Shown: in pieces, positions 47,435 through 58,660 of the stretch
Position numbering within the stretch: the first letter of the stretch is position 1
Layout of the letters: every line of letters begins with the position of its first letter
Origin: Cinclus cinclus
Lineage: Eukaryota; Chordata; Aves; Passeriformes; Cinclidae
Direction: 5' to 3'
Assembly: GCF_963662255.1 (NCBI RefSeq)
Contig: NC_085056.1
Coordinates: forward strand, 5,081,716-5,145,715
DNA: 64,000 bases
Notes under the pieces: model-generated
The model's input: the letters and a program-made list of their open reading frames with translations, nothing else
What the model was told of the DNA's origin: nothing
Database searches by the model: none
Position numbers and translations under genes: made by a program

Positions 47435-48582
47435 TGTTTGCTTTGTAATTACAACTGTGAATTCATAGGAAGAACTCTTGTTTGGTATAGGTCACTCAAG
47501 GACCGCTCAATATGTAGCAGAATTAGAGAATTATAAGGAGCAATATTGGTTTGAGCAAGCAAAAAGGAAGCGGGGAGCCTATCCCTAATCTTCAGCCAAG
47601 TGGGACAATAAAGGGGCAGAGGCTTGTGTCCCATGTACTGCAGATAAGCTGCCTGGAATTGCAGAAATATCACAGGTGATTAAAGCAGTAAGTCGGGGGA
47701 CAATGTGAAAATATTCTCTTTTGCAACAGCAGAAGTTACTGTTCAACTGCAGTGCTTTTCAGAAATGTCAGGCACGACATGATTTTGTTGTTTAAGTGGG
47801 ATGCAGAGTATCTCTTATTGCACAAAGTCTTGTTGGCAAATGGATAGAGCACAGAGGTGATGGATTGAGGAGGTAAAATTAGCTGGTGACATGTGATCTT
47901 GGGCAACTCTTTTCACCACAGGTTCCTTTTTTTCAGGTGAGGATGAGATTACTGATAACCACTGTCAGGTTCTCAGAGTGAACTGAAATGTTACTCAAGA
48001 ATACTGAATATTGTTTCACCTGCACATGGTTTTCCTTGACTGTTTCCAAACATATCTTGGGGTCAGTTTGTCTACATGTTGTTTTTTTTTTTTTAATTCA
48101 CCCTTTCAACTGGCAAAAAGCAATTGCACCACACAATGCGACACTTCACAGGAGAAGGTGATTTTAAAAGCAGTTCTAATGGAGGGCTTCATACAAGGAG
48201 TTTTCCGTTTCAAATGGAAATAAACCAATGGAGAAATACTGCAGAAAGTTACATTGAAAATTTTGATTTGTTTTTAAACTAATTAGTCTTAATCTGTGTG
48301 TGATTACTTTGTTTTTGTTTTGGTGGAATTTTCTCACAAATGCTATCAGTTTTGGAAAGGTTCATGGAGACAAGGGATTTTTAAGAGGAGACGTTCAACT
48401 ATTAGTAGATGATATTTCCACTTAATGTTCTTAAAGAATACAGGTCTGAGCCTGCATGTGATATGATCATCTGCTGAGGACAAGGGGAAGGGCTGGCATT
48501 CCAACCTGTCCCAGCATCTGGGTGTCAAAAATTTTCAGACAGGTATTTTCAAATTAACTGCTCTATCAGTGACCTTCAAAAG

Positions 48583-48596
48583 AAAAAAAAAAAAAA
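48583..48596. repeat. A14 homopolymer
   Basis: Fourteen consecutive A on the + strand, the longest A-run in the window. Confidence 0.95.
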
Positions 48597-49159
48597 GGCA
48601 GCAGAATTATATTGTGCATTTTCTTGGGCTGGGGTGAAGAGGGGAGAGTTTCAGGTGGTTGACCCAAAATGAAGGATAAAAATAAAGGACAAAAACTAAG
48701 AGCACCTCTTCTTGCATAAACTACTCGCATTGTCTGTTCAGTTGTGTCACTAAAAATGTTAGTGACAGTTTTTAAAAAAATTACTATTTTGATAGAAAAC
48801 TCTATGGGGGTCAGAGTTCCTCCCTTGGCTCTCTGACCTGCTCTTCCCCTGATCAGCTGACTTGTGTTTTCTTCTCTCTTGGTTTCTAAGAATCCTCTCT
48901 TTTGACTGAGGGACAGATGCATTTCTCCTGGTAGTGCTTTCTGCACCTGTGAGCTCTGTAATTTCAGAGCTCTGGGTCTGCAGTGTTTGGATTTTCCTGT
49001 GCAGTGCAATGCAGAGGAACACAGAATAAAATCTGTATCCCAACAGCAAAATAATTTGCCTTAAATGTGATGTACCCTATGGAATGTGTGCCATGGCCTT
49101 GGAATCATCCTGGTAATTCATACAGTACTTGGTGCAGACCTTGCTTTAAAACCGACATT

Positions 49160-49188
49160 TTTAAAGGGATGTTTAATATCCCTTTAAA
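49160..49188. repeat. Inverted repeat, 10-bp arms
   Basis: TTTAAAGGGA at 49,160-49,169 and its exact complement TCCCTTTAAA at 49,179-49,188 flank a nine-base loop. No T-run follows that would suggest a polymerase III terminator function. Confidence 0.9.
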
Positions 49189-50142
49189 CTGGTGTCTGTG
49201 TTCTGACTGAGCATCTGAAAGGACATGTTTGGAAACTTTTTACATGTCCAGTGGAAACAGGTTGTGTGGCACTCTTAGATGGACACAAATAGACGGGGTC
49301 TAGACCTTGGGACCAAAGCCTTGTGACAAGTTTGAGTTCAGTGGAGATTGCAAGGCAAACCAGCATCACCTGTGTGGTGAAGGGAGGCTCAGGAGTGAGC
49401 AGGTGACTCACCAGTGGAAATGTATGGAATAGCTGGAGCTCACTGCTTCTTGTGCCTCCTGTATGGTGTTTCAGCTTCTGGGTATGATTGCAGCACTTGG
49501 TGTGCATCGTTTTTAAACCACTGAAAAATGAGCTGATTTGTATGGGAGAAGACTTGCAGAGCTGATCCCGTTACAGAATGAAAAAAAAATATTATGAGCA
49601 TATCTGCTTTTAATAACTTTTTATTAGAAATGCATTTCGATTGTTTGAGGAGTCTGTTTTCAAGCTGCAAATGGCTCCTGTAGATTTTTGCTGAGATGAC
49701 TAGAGGCCATTTTTGTTGCAACGTGCTTCATTTTTCCTGTTGTATCTTTGTCAGAGTTTTAGGGTTTTATTACTATTTATATTGCCATGTTTAATCACAC
49801 ATTTTTTGGTTGTATGTAATGGAGAATATATCATCTGAGTATTCAAATATTGAATTACCGCTTCAGCACTGCTTTTGACACTTGGTATTTTGAGTAATTG
49901 AGTTAAAACAAGAGGTCAGCTAGGAAAATAGGAGGCATCATATTATCCCCACAGTTTTAACTTTACTTTCTATTTTAGATTTTACATGATGATCATGAAT
50001 TTTTTCAGCTGGTCCCTCGTGTCCAAGAAGCAGGCAGTGTTAGATGTGTGGTGAGAGAGAAAAGCTCACTTAGATGAGCAGCACACTCTTGTTTTTACAT
50101 TCTGGTTTTACACTGTGTATGAAACACTTCTGTTGCTTCATT

Positions 50143-50165
50143 TAAAATGTTTTAAAAACATTTTA
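50143..50165. repeat. Palindrome, 11-bp arms, 1-nt spacer
   Basis: TAAAATGTTTT (50,143-50,153) is separated by one A from its exact complement AAAACATTTTA (50,155-50,165). It is pure A/T apart from one G and one C, so chance formation is easier than for mixed sequence. Confidence 0.9.
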
Positions 50166-50611
50166 GATGTTACTGATTAGGAGCTCTCAATTGTGTTGAT
50201 CAAGCTGATACTTGGCTGTAGAATATGTTACTTTAAAGCAGACATGGATTTTAAGGGAAGATCCATAATAAGGTATGGTAGGCAGTGAATATTGGGCCTG
50301 TAATCCGTGTTTTGATTAAAACTAGATATTTAAGTATTCAGTAACAAAGGAAGGCCATAGCTTTTTTTTCTTTCTCCTGGACAATTAAGGCTTGTACTTG
50401 CAGCACACTGTGGTATCCACACACCTCCTGAGTAAAAGAAACAAGTTAAAAGTTAATATTTGGCCAACATTATTTAAAACAAGTGGCTTTATAATCAGGA
50501 CATGATGAGCCCTCTCACTGGCCAGGTTAGAAGGACCCTTGTAGATAATTTTTAATCCAGAATTCCTTAACAGTGATAAAACCTGCGATTAAGTGCTATA
50601 CAGTAGCTGAG

Positions 50612-50672
50612 TAATACTACTACTACTATAATAACAATAGTAATAATAATAATAATAATAATAATATTATAA
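50612..50672. repeat. Compound trinucleotide repeat (TAC)n/(TAA)n
   Basis: A short TAC block at about 50,614-50,627 passes through a degenerate ATAACAATAG into about ten TAA/AAT units to 50,672. It is a likely polymorphic microsatellite; the two motifs differ by one base, so one probably arose from the other. Confidence 0.95.
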
Positions 50673-51907
50673 TCTGTGGACAAGGAAGGATACTGGTTAA
50701 TAGTAGGTGAATAGATATAGCTCTAGAAAACCCTACTAAACATCACTGTAGGGTAGATTTAGTTACTGCCTGTTGTCCTGAGCCTTTGTGGGGTGAGGAC
50801 CCTGGTACTGTGAGATGGATCAGCCTGGGCTGTGGCTGTGCTTGAGGGAGGGGAGGTGGGTGTGTCACAGTGGCCTTTTCCTGCCACACACTTCTGCTTT
50901 AATATTATTTTTCCTGGAATCTTTAGACATGCAGTTATAACCCAGTGGGAGTTGTTTAGGTTTCCAGAGTAAGGACAAAAAGTCAAGATTTAGCTGTTGG
51001 TGTTGCCAGGAAAAGTTTTGGTTTTCTTTTACTCATAGGCTGAGTTGAAAAAAGCAAATCGTGGCTATCATCCCTCACAACTCAAATTGCACAAACCCTT
51101 TGCAGGAGTGAGCTGCAAGGGGATCTCAGCTGGGGCTGTGGTCAGGTCAGGCAGCAAAATTAATTTCTGCCCAGCTCTGTCACCAAAAAAAAGTAAATGG
51201 CGTTTGAATTTGGTTCTGGTGTAACCTCTTGAGATGGATCAATCAGAATTAAAGGAAAATGGGTGCCAGTTTCTCTCTCACTACCTCCAGACCTGCGCTG
51301 TCAAAATTATTCATCTTTTTCTTACTTTTTTTTGTTCAATACAAGATGTCCATCACAGGCCCAAATCTCAGAAATAGTGATTTTGATCAGCTAAGCCTCC
51401 TTTATTTTCAAATACATTCCAGTTGCTCTACACATTTGATTGGCTCTTTTCCCCAGGAACCTAATGCTCAGTTTGGAGTAATGGGAACACAAACCATTAA
51501 TAAAAGATTAAAGAAAAAGCAAAACACCAGGATTTAAAATTCCAAACATATCTCTGTAGACTGTCTTTATAAAAGGCAGTTTCTTCGGCAGGCGTTGAAA
51601 TGCAATTCTTCCTACACATTAAATAATAAAATCAGACATGGGAACTTTCAGATTGCTGTGCTGAGCAAAATGGATGTAGTTCTTTTAAGTCCATAGAAGT
51701 AAGGAAAATCAGATCTTAAGAACCAAGATCACACTTGAACACAGTTGGAAAACTACAGCCTGTTACCAAAACCTCATTAAGCTGTCGTGGGCGTTTTTTG
51801 TGCATTTTCTTTCCCAGTCTTTTTGAATGCCAAGATACTTGTGTGTAAATACTCTTTTCTAATTCTATTCCCCCTCCTCCTCTGACACTGTTTGTGACAA
51901 CATGGGG

Positions 51908-51921
51908 GTTACCATGGGGAT
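51908..51921. promoter_or_regulatory. RFX/X-box-like motif
   Basis: GGTTACCATGGGGA matches the RFX consensus GTTRCCATGGYAAC well in the left half and centre and poorly at the right end. No promoter context is visible; weak motif evidence only. Confidence 0.2.
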
Positions 51922-52525
51922 TGTGATGTGTGATGTCATACACAGCACAGTGACCTTGGTGAGCCAGTGAGTCTGCTGAAGGATGGAGATGGACAGAAAA
52001 ACTAAGGCAGCAAAAATGGAAAAACATGCAGGAAAAATGAGTGAATTTTAATAAGAGTGAAACACTGATGTATATAGAGCAGGTTTTGTTTGTAAATGTG
52101 TGTTGTGGCTCAAGGTTTTGGTTTTTTGGCCTGAAAGTCCCTTGTTCTGGAGTATGTGCTGTGTGTTATGTATCTAGAGAGAGACCTTTCCTCTACCAAG
52201 TCAAGAAATATGAGGTAAGCTTAGCATGAAAATTGTAACTCTATCCCAGCTCCCAGAAAAGGGAGCATTAAATCAGACACTATGGCTGCTTAGCACTTCT
52301 CTAATGCTTAACACGTGGAAATGTTTTTGAATCTTCACAACACCCCCAATATGAAAAGCAAGCAGGTGCCAGTATCCCCAGGTAAAAATTGGTGAGTGTG
52401 TGATAATCTAAATAGTAAGTGAACTCTCATAAAGTGACTCATCAAATCACTGGCAGCAGTGGGATGAAGATCTGGAAATTCCTATCTTTATAGTCCCAGG
52501 TTTGTTTCACTGGATCAGATTTGCC

Positions 52526-52569
52526 TTTCATTGAAAACACCATGTTCCAGGTTGAACTGTTCAATGAAA
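52526..52569. repeat. Inverted repeat, 10-bp arms
   Basis: TTTCATTGAA at 52,526-52,535 and its complement TTCAATGAAA at 52,560-52,569 flank a 24-base loop. Small stem-loop without known role. Confidence 0.88.
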
Positions 52570-52789
52570 TGACAGTCTCACTCATATCAATATTATTGCA
52601 CTCTTTTTAGATACAGGTAAAGCTGTGTTAGCACAGCATATTCATTTTTATGGAAAAGATGATGCACAGACCATGCAAAGGCATTTGCAACAGAAGTGAG
52701 CTGAATGGAGCTGAAATGGGCTTACACTTATAAATGTAGATGCCTGCAAATTGAGCATCACGTTTGCAAAGCAGCCTTTCTTCTTTTGC

Positions 52790-52811
52790 TTTTTTTTTTT
52801 TTTTTTTTTTT
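52790..52811. repeat. T22 homopolymer
   Basis: Twenty-two consecutive T form the longest mononucleotide run in the window. Length is likely variable between individuals and sequencing reads. Read on the minus strand it could be the poly-A tail of a retroposed transcript, but the sequence at 52,812-52,900 (upstream of the tail on that strand) is not recognisable as a gene copy. Confidence 0.95.
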
Positions 52812-54900
52812 GCTTTCCCCAGAACCTTGAATCTCTCCCCATACATACCATGTGTGCACTAACTCCTAATTTATATCACTTCAAGTGAGGAAAATCAGAG
52901 CCTTTGACTTGTAAATCTCACTCAAAACACACTTTTATGGTTGGAGTTATAACGGAAATACCAACAAACTCAGATATTTAACTATAAGAGCTCAATCTGT
53001 GACATTATAATAAAGATAGGTTTACTGCCAAGCTTTCTTGTATAGACAATAGGGGAACGATGCTTTTTAGTTTTCCTGTTGTAAATACACATACTTTGGC
53101 AAGAAAAGGTGTTTGCCAGGTCAAAGTCATTGCTCCAAAAAAAAATGCAATAATGAAATAATATAAATAGTGAATGGCCCAGCACCTCCAGTAAAAGTTA
53201 TCAACTTGGAAGATCAAGCTGACACATTATTTCTTGTATTCAAGTATCAAACTGGTGTATCTGCTCACCAGTAATTCAGTGTCAACACTATTGATTCTCT
53301 GTGCACGTAGCTCCTGTCGAGATCATTACTGGATCTGTTTACAGAGGTCTACAGGCACTCATGTCACTAAAATGTATGAAGTTCATATTTGTAGGGAGTT
53401 ACTTCACATGTGAAACTGGAAGAGAAAGATCCTCCAGTGTCCAGAAAACCCTCACCATGTATCGCCAGTCTTATCAGTATAAGGCTGTGGTTTACTTCAT
53501 TCTGGATCAGACAAATTAGGCTTTCATTCAGTAAAGGTTTGAATTTAGGAGGAACTGGGTTGAGTTTACTCCTTAAACATTTTTTGTAAATAGGACCTTC
53601 CTCTGTTAGAAGTGAATTACTATTTTTGAGGTTTTGTTTATCTCTTCCACAGTGTTAAAAAAATGTTTTCTCTGTTGGAAGATCTTCAAAAAAATATATT
53701 GTTTTGTTAAAGCTACACCCCCACCTCTCTAGCCCCTGCCCCCCAGTCTGACTGTCAACTGAAAGTTGGACTTAATGATGGGGAGAGTTTCTTTATTTTT
53801 GTCTGCCTTTTTTTTTTTGCCAAAACGTCCTTTAATATCTAGTCTACTTTCTCACTTTCTGTTGCTCCCAAGAGCAAAACAGAGGCTTATTTGCTATAGT
53901 GACATTTTTTAAAATCTGCATGGCAGCATCACTGTTGCCTATGGAATAGTCATCATGTTCAATTTTGTTGATCCTGTATTTGTTTGCTGGAAAGCAAATC
54001 CATCTATTTATCTTCAAAGTCTATTTTCCCAGGTTTCCCTTGCTTAAAGAGCTATACTCAGCTTGAGCAGAGTCCTTGACTGCAAAAGCTTATGATATTA
54101 ATGTTTTGCTCTGCTGTTCTAATGATCAGTGTGATGTTTTGAAAGTGTTCTGTCTTGTCAGCCCTCTTGTTTTTGCAGTATGTGTTGATTTGGATGTCAG
54201 CTATGTTTCCAATAAACTTCTGAACCCTGAGTACTTTCTAGCAGGGAAGAAAACAGATGCTTTGTTTACCATGCCATGAAAATTAAAGACCAAGAACTTT
54301 CAAAAATAGGAGCCTACAGTTAGATCCTTTAGCCTGTGTTTAGATTTCTAAAGAAATGGCCTAATTTTTAAAAGGGCTGAGGATCCAGAGGCTCCTGTTT
54401 TGGCTCAATACTCTGGACAGGTTTTTAGATATTCCAGATGAGGAAGGTTTAATAGTTAATATAAAATTGACTTATTTTAGGCATTTGGTGCTGCACGGGA
54501 TTTTGATTGAGTGGAGTGATACAAGAATAGTCTGAACTCACAACACAAAAACAATGCAGTGGTGGCACCCTGCAGCTGGATCACTACACAAATGCCATTT
54601 GTGCCACAAAATCACCCCAGGATTTCCTCAGTGTAAACTGGACTGTGATAGCTCCTGATGGTCATTAGTGTGCAGTGATACTTCAAGGACTTCTCAGTAG
54701 CAAAATCTGTAAATGCTGGTTGCATTTAGTTTGGGCTGTACTCTTGTACCTGCTTGTGATTCTTGGGGAGCATGGAAGGTGAGGAATGAAATTTCCTGGG
54801 CTAAAATGGGGTCTCTGTTCTGAACAACACTCCTTCATATTTGTTTTTAAATAGAAATTTCCCTGTCATGTTTTCAGATGAAAAGAAAATAAATATACTT

Positions 54901-54934
54901 AAAAAAACCCCAAAAAAACACACAAAAAACAAAC
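54901..54934. repeat. A/C-rich low-complexity tract
   Basis: A-runs separated by C (AAAAAAACCCCAAAAAAA, then CACACAAAAAAC) resemble the 36.7 kb A/C tract in composition, though no shared flanking element was seen. Confidence 0.85.
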
Positions 54935-57639
54935 TTGGAATGGATACCCTTCACTCTGTCAAGCTTTATTTATGGAGGGAATTTTGACATATGAAATTTG
55001 GAGTAAATTTTCTCTAGCTCTGTTTTCAAGCAAAATCAAAGCAAATGGTTGTTGCAAATACACAGTTGGAACAAATGATCTTGCTTTCATGCCAACAGTG
55101 AGAGGGTAAAAGGAAAGAAGCTTATGATGCTTCTGACTGAAGATTATTTTCTTTTATATAAGGAGAGCAAAATACTGGCTAAATAAATTTCTGGGACAGA
55201 GATGAGCCTAAATATTTTATTCAGGAACTTTAAAGCCTTGGAGAACTGGAAAGGCAGAAGTGAAAGCTCAGGTATGTCTTCTCAATTCCTGAGCACCAAT
55301 AGACTTTGAGATGTGTCAAGGGTTTCTTCTCCATCTCCAGCGTTTTGCAAGGCGTCTGTGTAGAGGGGAAAAAGCACTCTCGTGCATTCTGTTGTGACTG
55401 TCTTCCAATCTCCATACCCTTATACAACTCTCCCACTAAAATTTGCCTTCTGAGGATAGACACAACAGAGAAATCCATTTTCTGGAGCTCCTGGGCTGGC
55501 CCAGATTGCACCAGAGGTTGCAGTGTAACATGGGCAAATCTGCTGAGCATTCCCCAGGATCCAGCTCCTATGATGTACTGGTGTGGCAATATCTTAAAAG
55601 TGTGAAATGAAATTATGTAGAACATAATGACCATCTTCTGGATGTCTCCATGTCCTTTGTCTTTCTACTAACAGCTGCAACCCAACTGGTACTTGGCTAT
55701 TTTTAGTGTAGAGGTCAGCCTTAGAAATGTGTCCTCAAGTGCTCCTTGGCAAGACCAGGCAGCTGGGTTTGCCAGCAGATAAACTGCATTTCCTAGAAGT
55801 TAGTGAGAATCTAAGCAAGTCACCCAAAAGTCAGTACCTGAGCTGAGAGAGCAACTGTGGAGCCTGGATTGCTCCATCTCTTGCCATAACCAGGAGGCAA
55901 AAACCCCTATTGCTAGTATAAGCAAGAGGGTCAAGAAACAAATAGGAAATATGATAATATTTAAGGTGTTGGAATATATTTTTAAAAGGATGTACCAATT
56001 TAATACAATTTTTTTCTTTGTTTTTTGACTATAGCACATGCATCTACCATTTTGAGCGTTAATCTTGAAGCCAAGATATGCCTTTTGGGTATTTTCCTAT
56101 TAATGAAGTAACTTGCTGCAGAGATGCCATAATATCTCAGCAATCTACATGCTCTCTGGCCAAAGTACCACTTAAAGTTTTAGCTCCTTCTTGAATATGT
56201 TGGTTGGACATATGCCGTTTTTAGAAGCTAGACATTTTTTATTGGATTTGATGGGAAATAGAAATTTGGTTTGGAAAAGGGCTAACTCTTCAAGCCTTCA
56301 ATTCTCCCTATTAAGATTTTCCTTGCAACTTGGCCTCTTTTAAACTCCCATCTCGTGCATACTCTTTTCTAATCTGATACCTCAGTGTACATATCTAAAC
56401 ATGATCAGTGACAGTTTTAGCTGCGGGGTGAGACTTTCTGTGACAAGGGCAGTGAGCTCTGATTTGAGACCATTCATTGCAAGTGACTTCAGCTGTCTCT
56501 TCAAGTGACATCCAGCTACTTGAGGAATGGGGGATGACGAAAGTTCTTTGGACAGAAAACTTTCACTGACAAGAAGGTGACAGGTCCTTGCACAGCTGGT
56601 CTCTGATATGCCTTGGAAGAGGCCTACGTAGTTACTAATTTAAGTTTAGTGGTGGCTGCAAGCATGGAGCAGACAAGTTCTTGTAGATTTGTAACTCATC
56701 TGCAGGAATGACAGGAGTTGGAGCTACACTTATGGTGCTGGTGTTGTTGTATAACATTTCCAATAGCCCATGTTTATTTAAAGAGCTAAGTAAACTGAAC
56801 TGCAAGCTATTCTCATTAGTGCTTCTGAACATGTAGCTGAACATGGTGTATTCTGTTAATTTGTTCATATATTTAAAGTGAATGCTGACCTTTTTTTAAT
56901 GGTCTGTCAACTTATAGTAATGGTATCCTCACTCTTGGGGCTGTCTATTCCTTCATTTTTTTTCAACCTGTCCTAATTTTCCCCAGTGTCTCCCATCAGT
57001 TTTTCAGCCCTTGAGGTGCTATCAATAATGAAAATACTAATGTGTGGGAAGTGGGTGGCTGTTTTATTTTTTAAATTTTTTTTCCATACAGACTTCTATC
57101 CTTGCTCAGAACAAATGCATGCAACTTCTCTCCCAAATCACCATGGTCCCTGCCACCATTGCTCCTGTTGGCAGTAATACTGGAGGGAAACCAAAAGATC
57201 CTTCCAAACCAGGAGAGTGATGTGGCATCCTGATCATACACACAGATGTGAACTCTTTCCAGTGCACGACTGCTGCCTATTGCACAGGGAGCTGTGATTT
57301 TTTTTGGCATGTTTGCTGTCATCTAAGTTGGGAACAGGGGCGTTTTTATCCCAGGTCTGCCACCAGCCACTTTGGGGCCACTGTCAAATTGTTGTACTGT
57401 AAGTACCTGCTGATTGCTTATATATCTGTGTGTATGCAGTAAAGCTTTAAATGCTGAAAGTGTCTGCTGTGCCTAATCCTGACCTGTGAAGGAAGAAGTG
57501 AATCTAAATATCAGGCAGTTCTTGGATTGTAACCTCAAATTTTGAGGCCCCTGAGGGCTAGCCATAACCCAAAGAAATAAGGTGACTTATTGTGGATGTT
57601 TAAAATAATGCTGTCCTGGCAGATCTGGTTTCAGAGGTT

Positions 57640-58090
57640 CCTCCTTTCCCACCGCCATGTGTGACTCTTGTTCCCACTGCCCACTTTGCCTTTCCTGCTC
57701 AGCTTTTCATGCAGTTGGGCTCTAAGTCTGCGACGGTGATAATATTTTATTTCTGGAGGGTATCCTTTCACAGACCTGATTTAGAGCATGGCCGCAGGAA
57801 TGGCATTTGGCAGAGCTGGGAGGGTGGGCACCTGCAGCATGTGGCAGTGAGGGGTGAGGCTGCCAAAGGCATCTGACCTGCTGAGGACAAGAGCAGTGAA
57901 GAAGCCGTGCCAGAAGGGACAAGTAGAGGGAAGGTGCGACTAATTGTTCCGAGGGAAGTATTGGAGACCACGGCAACACGAAGAGTGGGTGGTCCTGAGC
58001 CGAGCTCGGGGCAGTGTGGCCATTTACACCTCTTGAACTTGTCCTCTGCTGTGTCGGAGTGTTTGTCACCCTATCAGCACAGTCGCAGCT
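57640..58090. other. CpG-richer patch
   Basis: About eleven CpG dinucleotides were counted by eye in roughly 450 bases, against very few in neighbouring kilobases; examples are TGCGACGG near 57,730, GTGCGAC near 57,935 and GCCGAGCTCGGG near 58,000. Overlapping open frames of 67-115 codons (57,661-57,876 +, 57,722-58,069 -, 57,907-58,137 +) result from the composition and resemble no known protein. It may be a weak or decayed CpG island, an unrecognised old repeat, or an alternative first exon. Confidence 0.45.
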
Positions 58091-58339
58091 CTGCTCTCAG
58101 GTCTTTGCTTTTTGTGTCTGAACTACTGCCTGGTTGACATTGAAGATTACAGCAGTGTAATCTCTTTCTCAGCACTTGTGGTTCATCCCCAGCTGGTGTA
58201 AGTCAGCAGAGCTCAGCTGCCTGCACAGGACTTGCACCATCTGCAGCCACGGAGGCTTTGGCCCTCAGTAAATAAACACCAGTGTATTATTGCAAAGTTT
58301 GACCTCATTTGTTTTGTTTTTTCCATCTCCTTGACACAT
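58091..58339. other. Non-coding DNA, no recognised feature
   Basis: Mixed-composition sequence between the CpG-richer patch and the next AT-rich motif cluster; nothing identified. Confidence 0.5.
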
Positions 58340-58660
58340 CGTTGAGCAAATTGTCACTGAGGCAAGGGAGTAGGAGAGGAGATAATTAAATATTACATAA
58401 GGATAATAAGGTGTGAGTAAAATTATTTCTGTGGTTTAACGTGTAGGTCCTTTTTAGTAATTTCTTTGCTAGTTGGAAAATATGAGCTCGGTGTAATGCC
58501 AAAGAAACAGTTTGCTGTAGATATTTAAAAGGACCGAGTGCCCCTCTTACAGATACTTTGTTGACAGTTAAAAAATGACGTATCTATTATTCATGCTGAG
58601 CAGCCAGACAGGAGGAATGCTGCCCTAACTTTCACATGGTAAAGGAGGAAATGAGAAGCA
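58340..58660. promoter_or_regulatory. Candidate regulatory element (CRE-like, homeobox motifs)
   Basis: Contains ATAATTAAATATTA at about 58,382-58,395, a CRE-like TGACGTA at 58,576-58,582 and several CpG-containing words (AACGTG, CTCGG, ACCGAG), unusual for the AT-rich context. It has few homopolymers and resembles conserved non-coding sequence, on appearance only. Confidence 0.2.

Larger units (their letters stand above)
46341..57639. other. Non-coding DNA, several simple tracts
   Basis: No gene established in 11 kb. T-runs of eleven or more lie at 46,441, 48,082, 52,790 and 53,808, and an A14 run at 48,583. Small inverted repeats (49,160, 50,143, 52,526), a CTCF-like and an RFX-like site are listed separately. 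The longest open frame of the window, 147 codons at 48,566-49,009 (-), lies here. It ends in a phenylalanine run encoded by the A14 tract and has no recognisable domain. A 134-codon minus frame at 55,230-55,634 is likewise unsupported. Confidence 0.55.

Noticed and set aside
48566..49009. Longest open frame in the window (147 codons, minus strand)
   Set aside because: Such length is expected somewhere in 64 kb on six frames. It has no recognisable domain, runs through the A14 tract as a phenylalanine stretch, and lacks splice or promoter context.
55230..55634. 134-codon minus-strand frame overlapped by a 99-codon + frame
   Set aside because: Both frames are open over the same DNA, typical of chance. 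Neither resembles a known protein, and a viral or retroposed origin could not be supported.
57060..57177. Acceptor-like site with a short open stretch ending at CAGTAATA
   Set aside because: The peptide is Cys/His-rich but does not follow any zinc-finger spacing; the donor is weak.
57722..58069. 115-codon minus-strand frame
   Set aside because: Explained by the locally GC-rich composition; no recognised motif.
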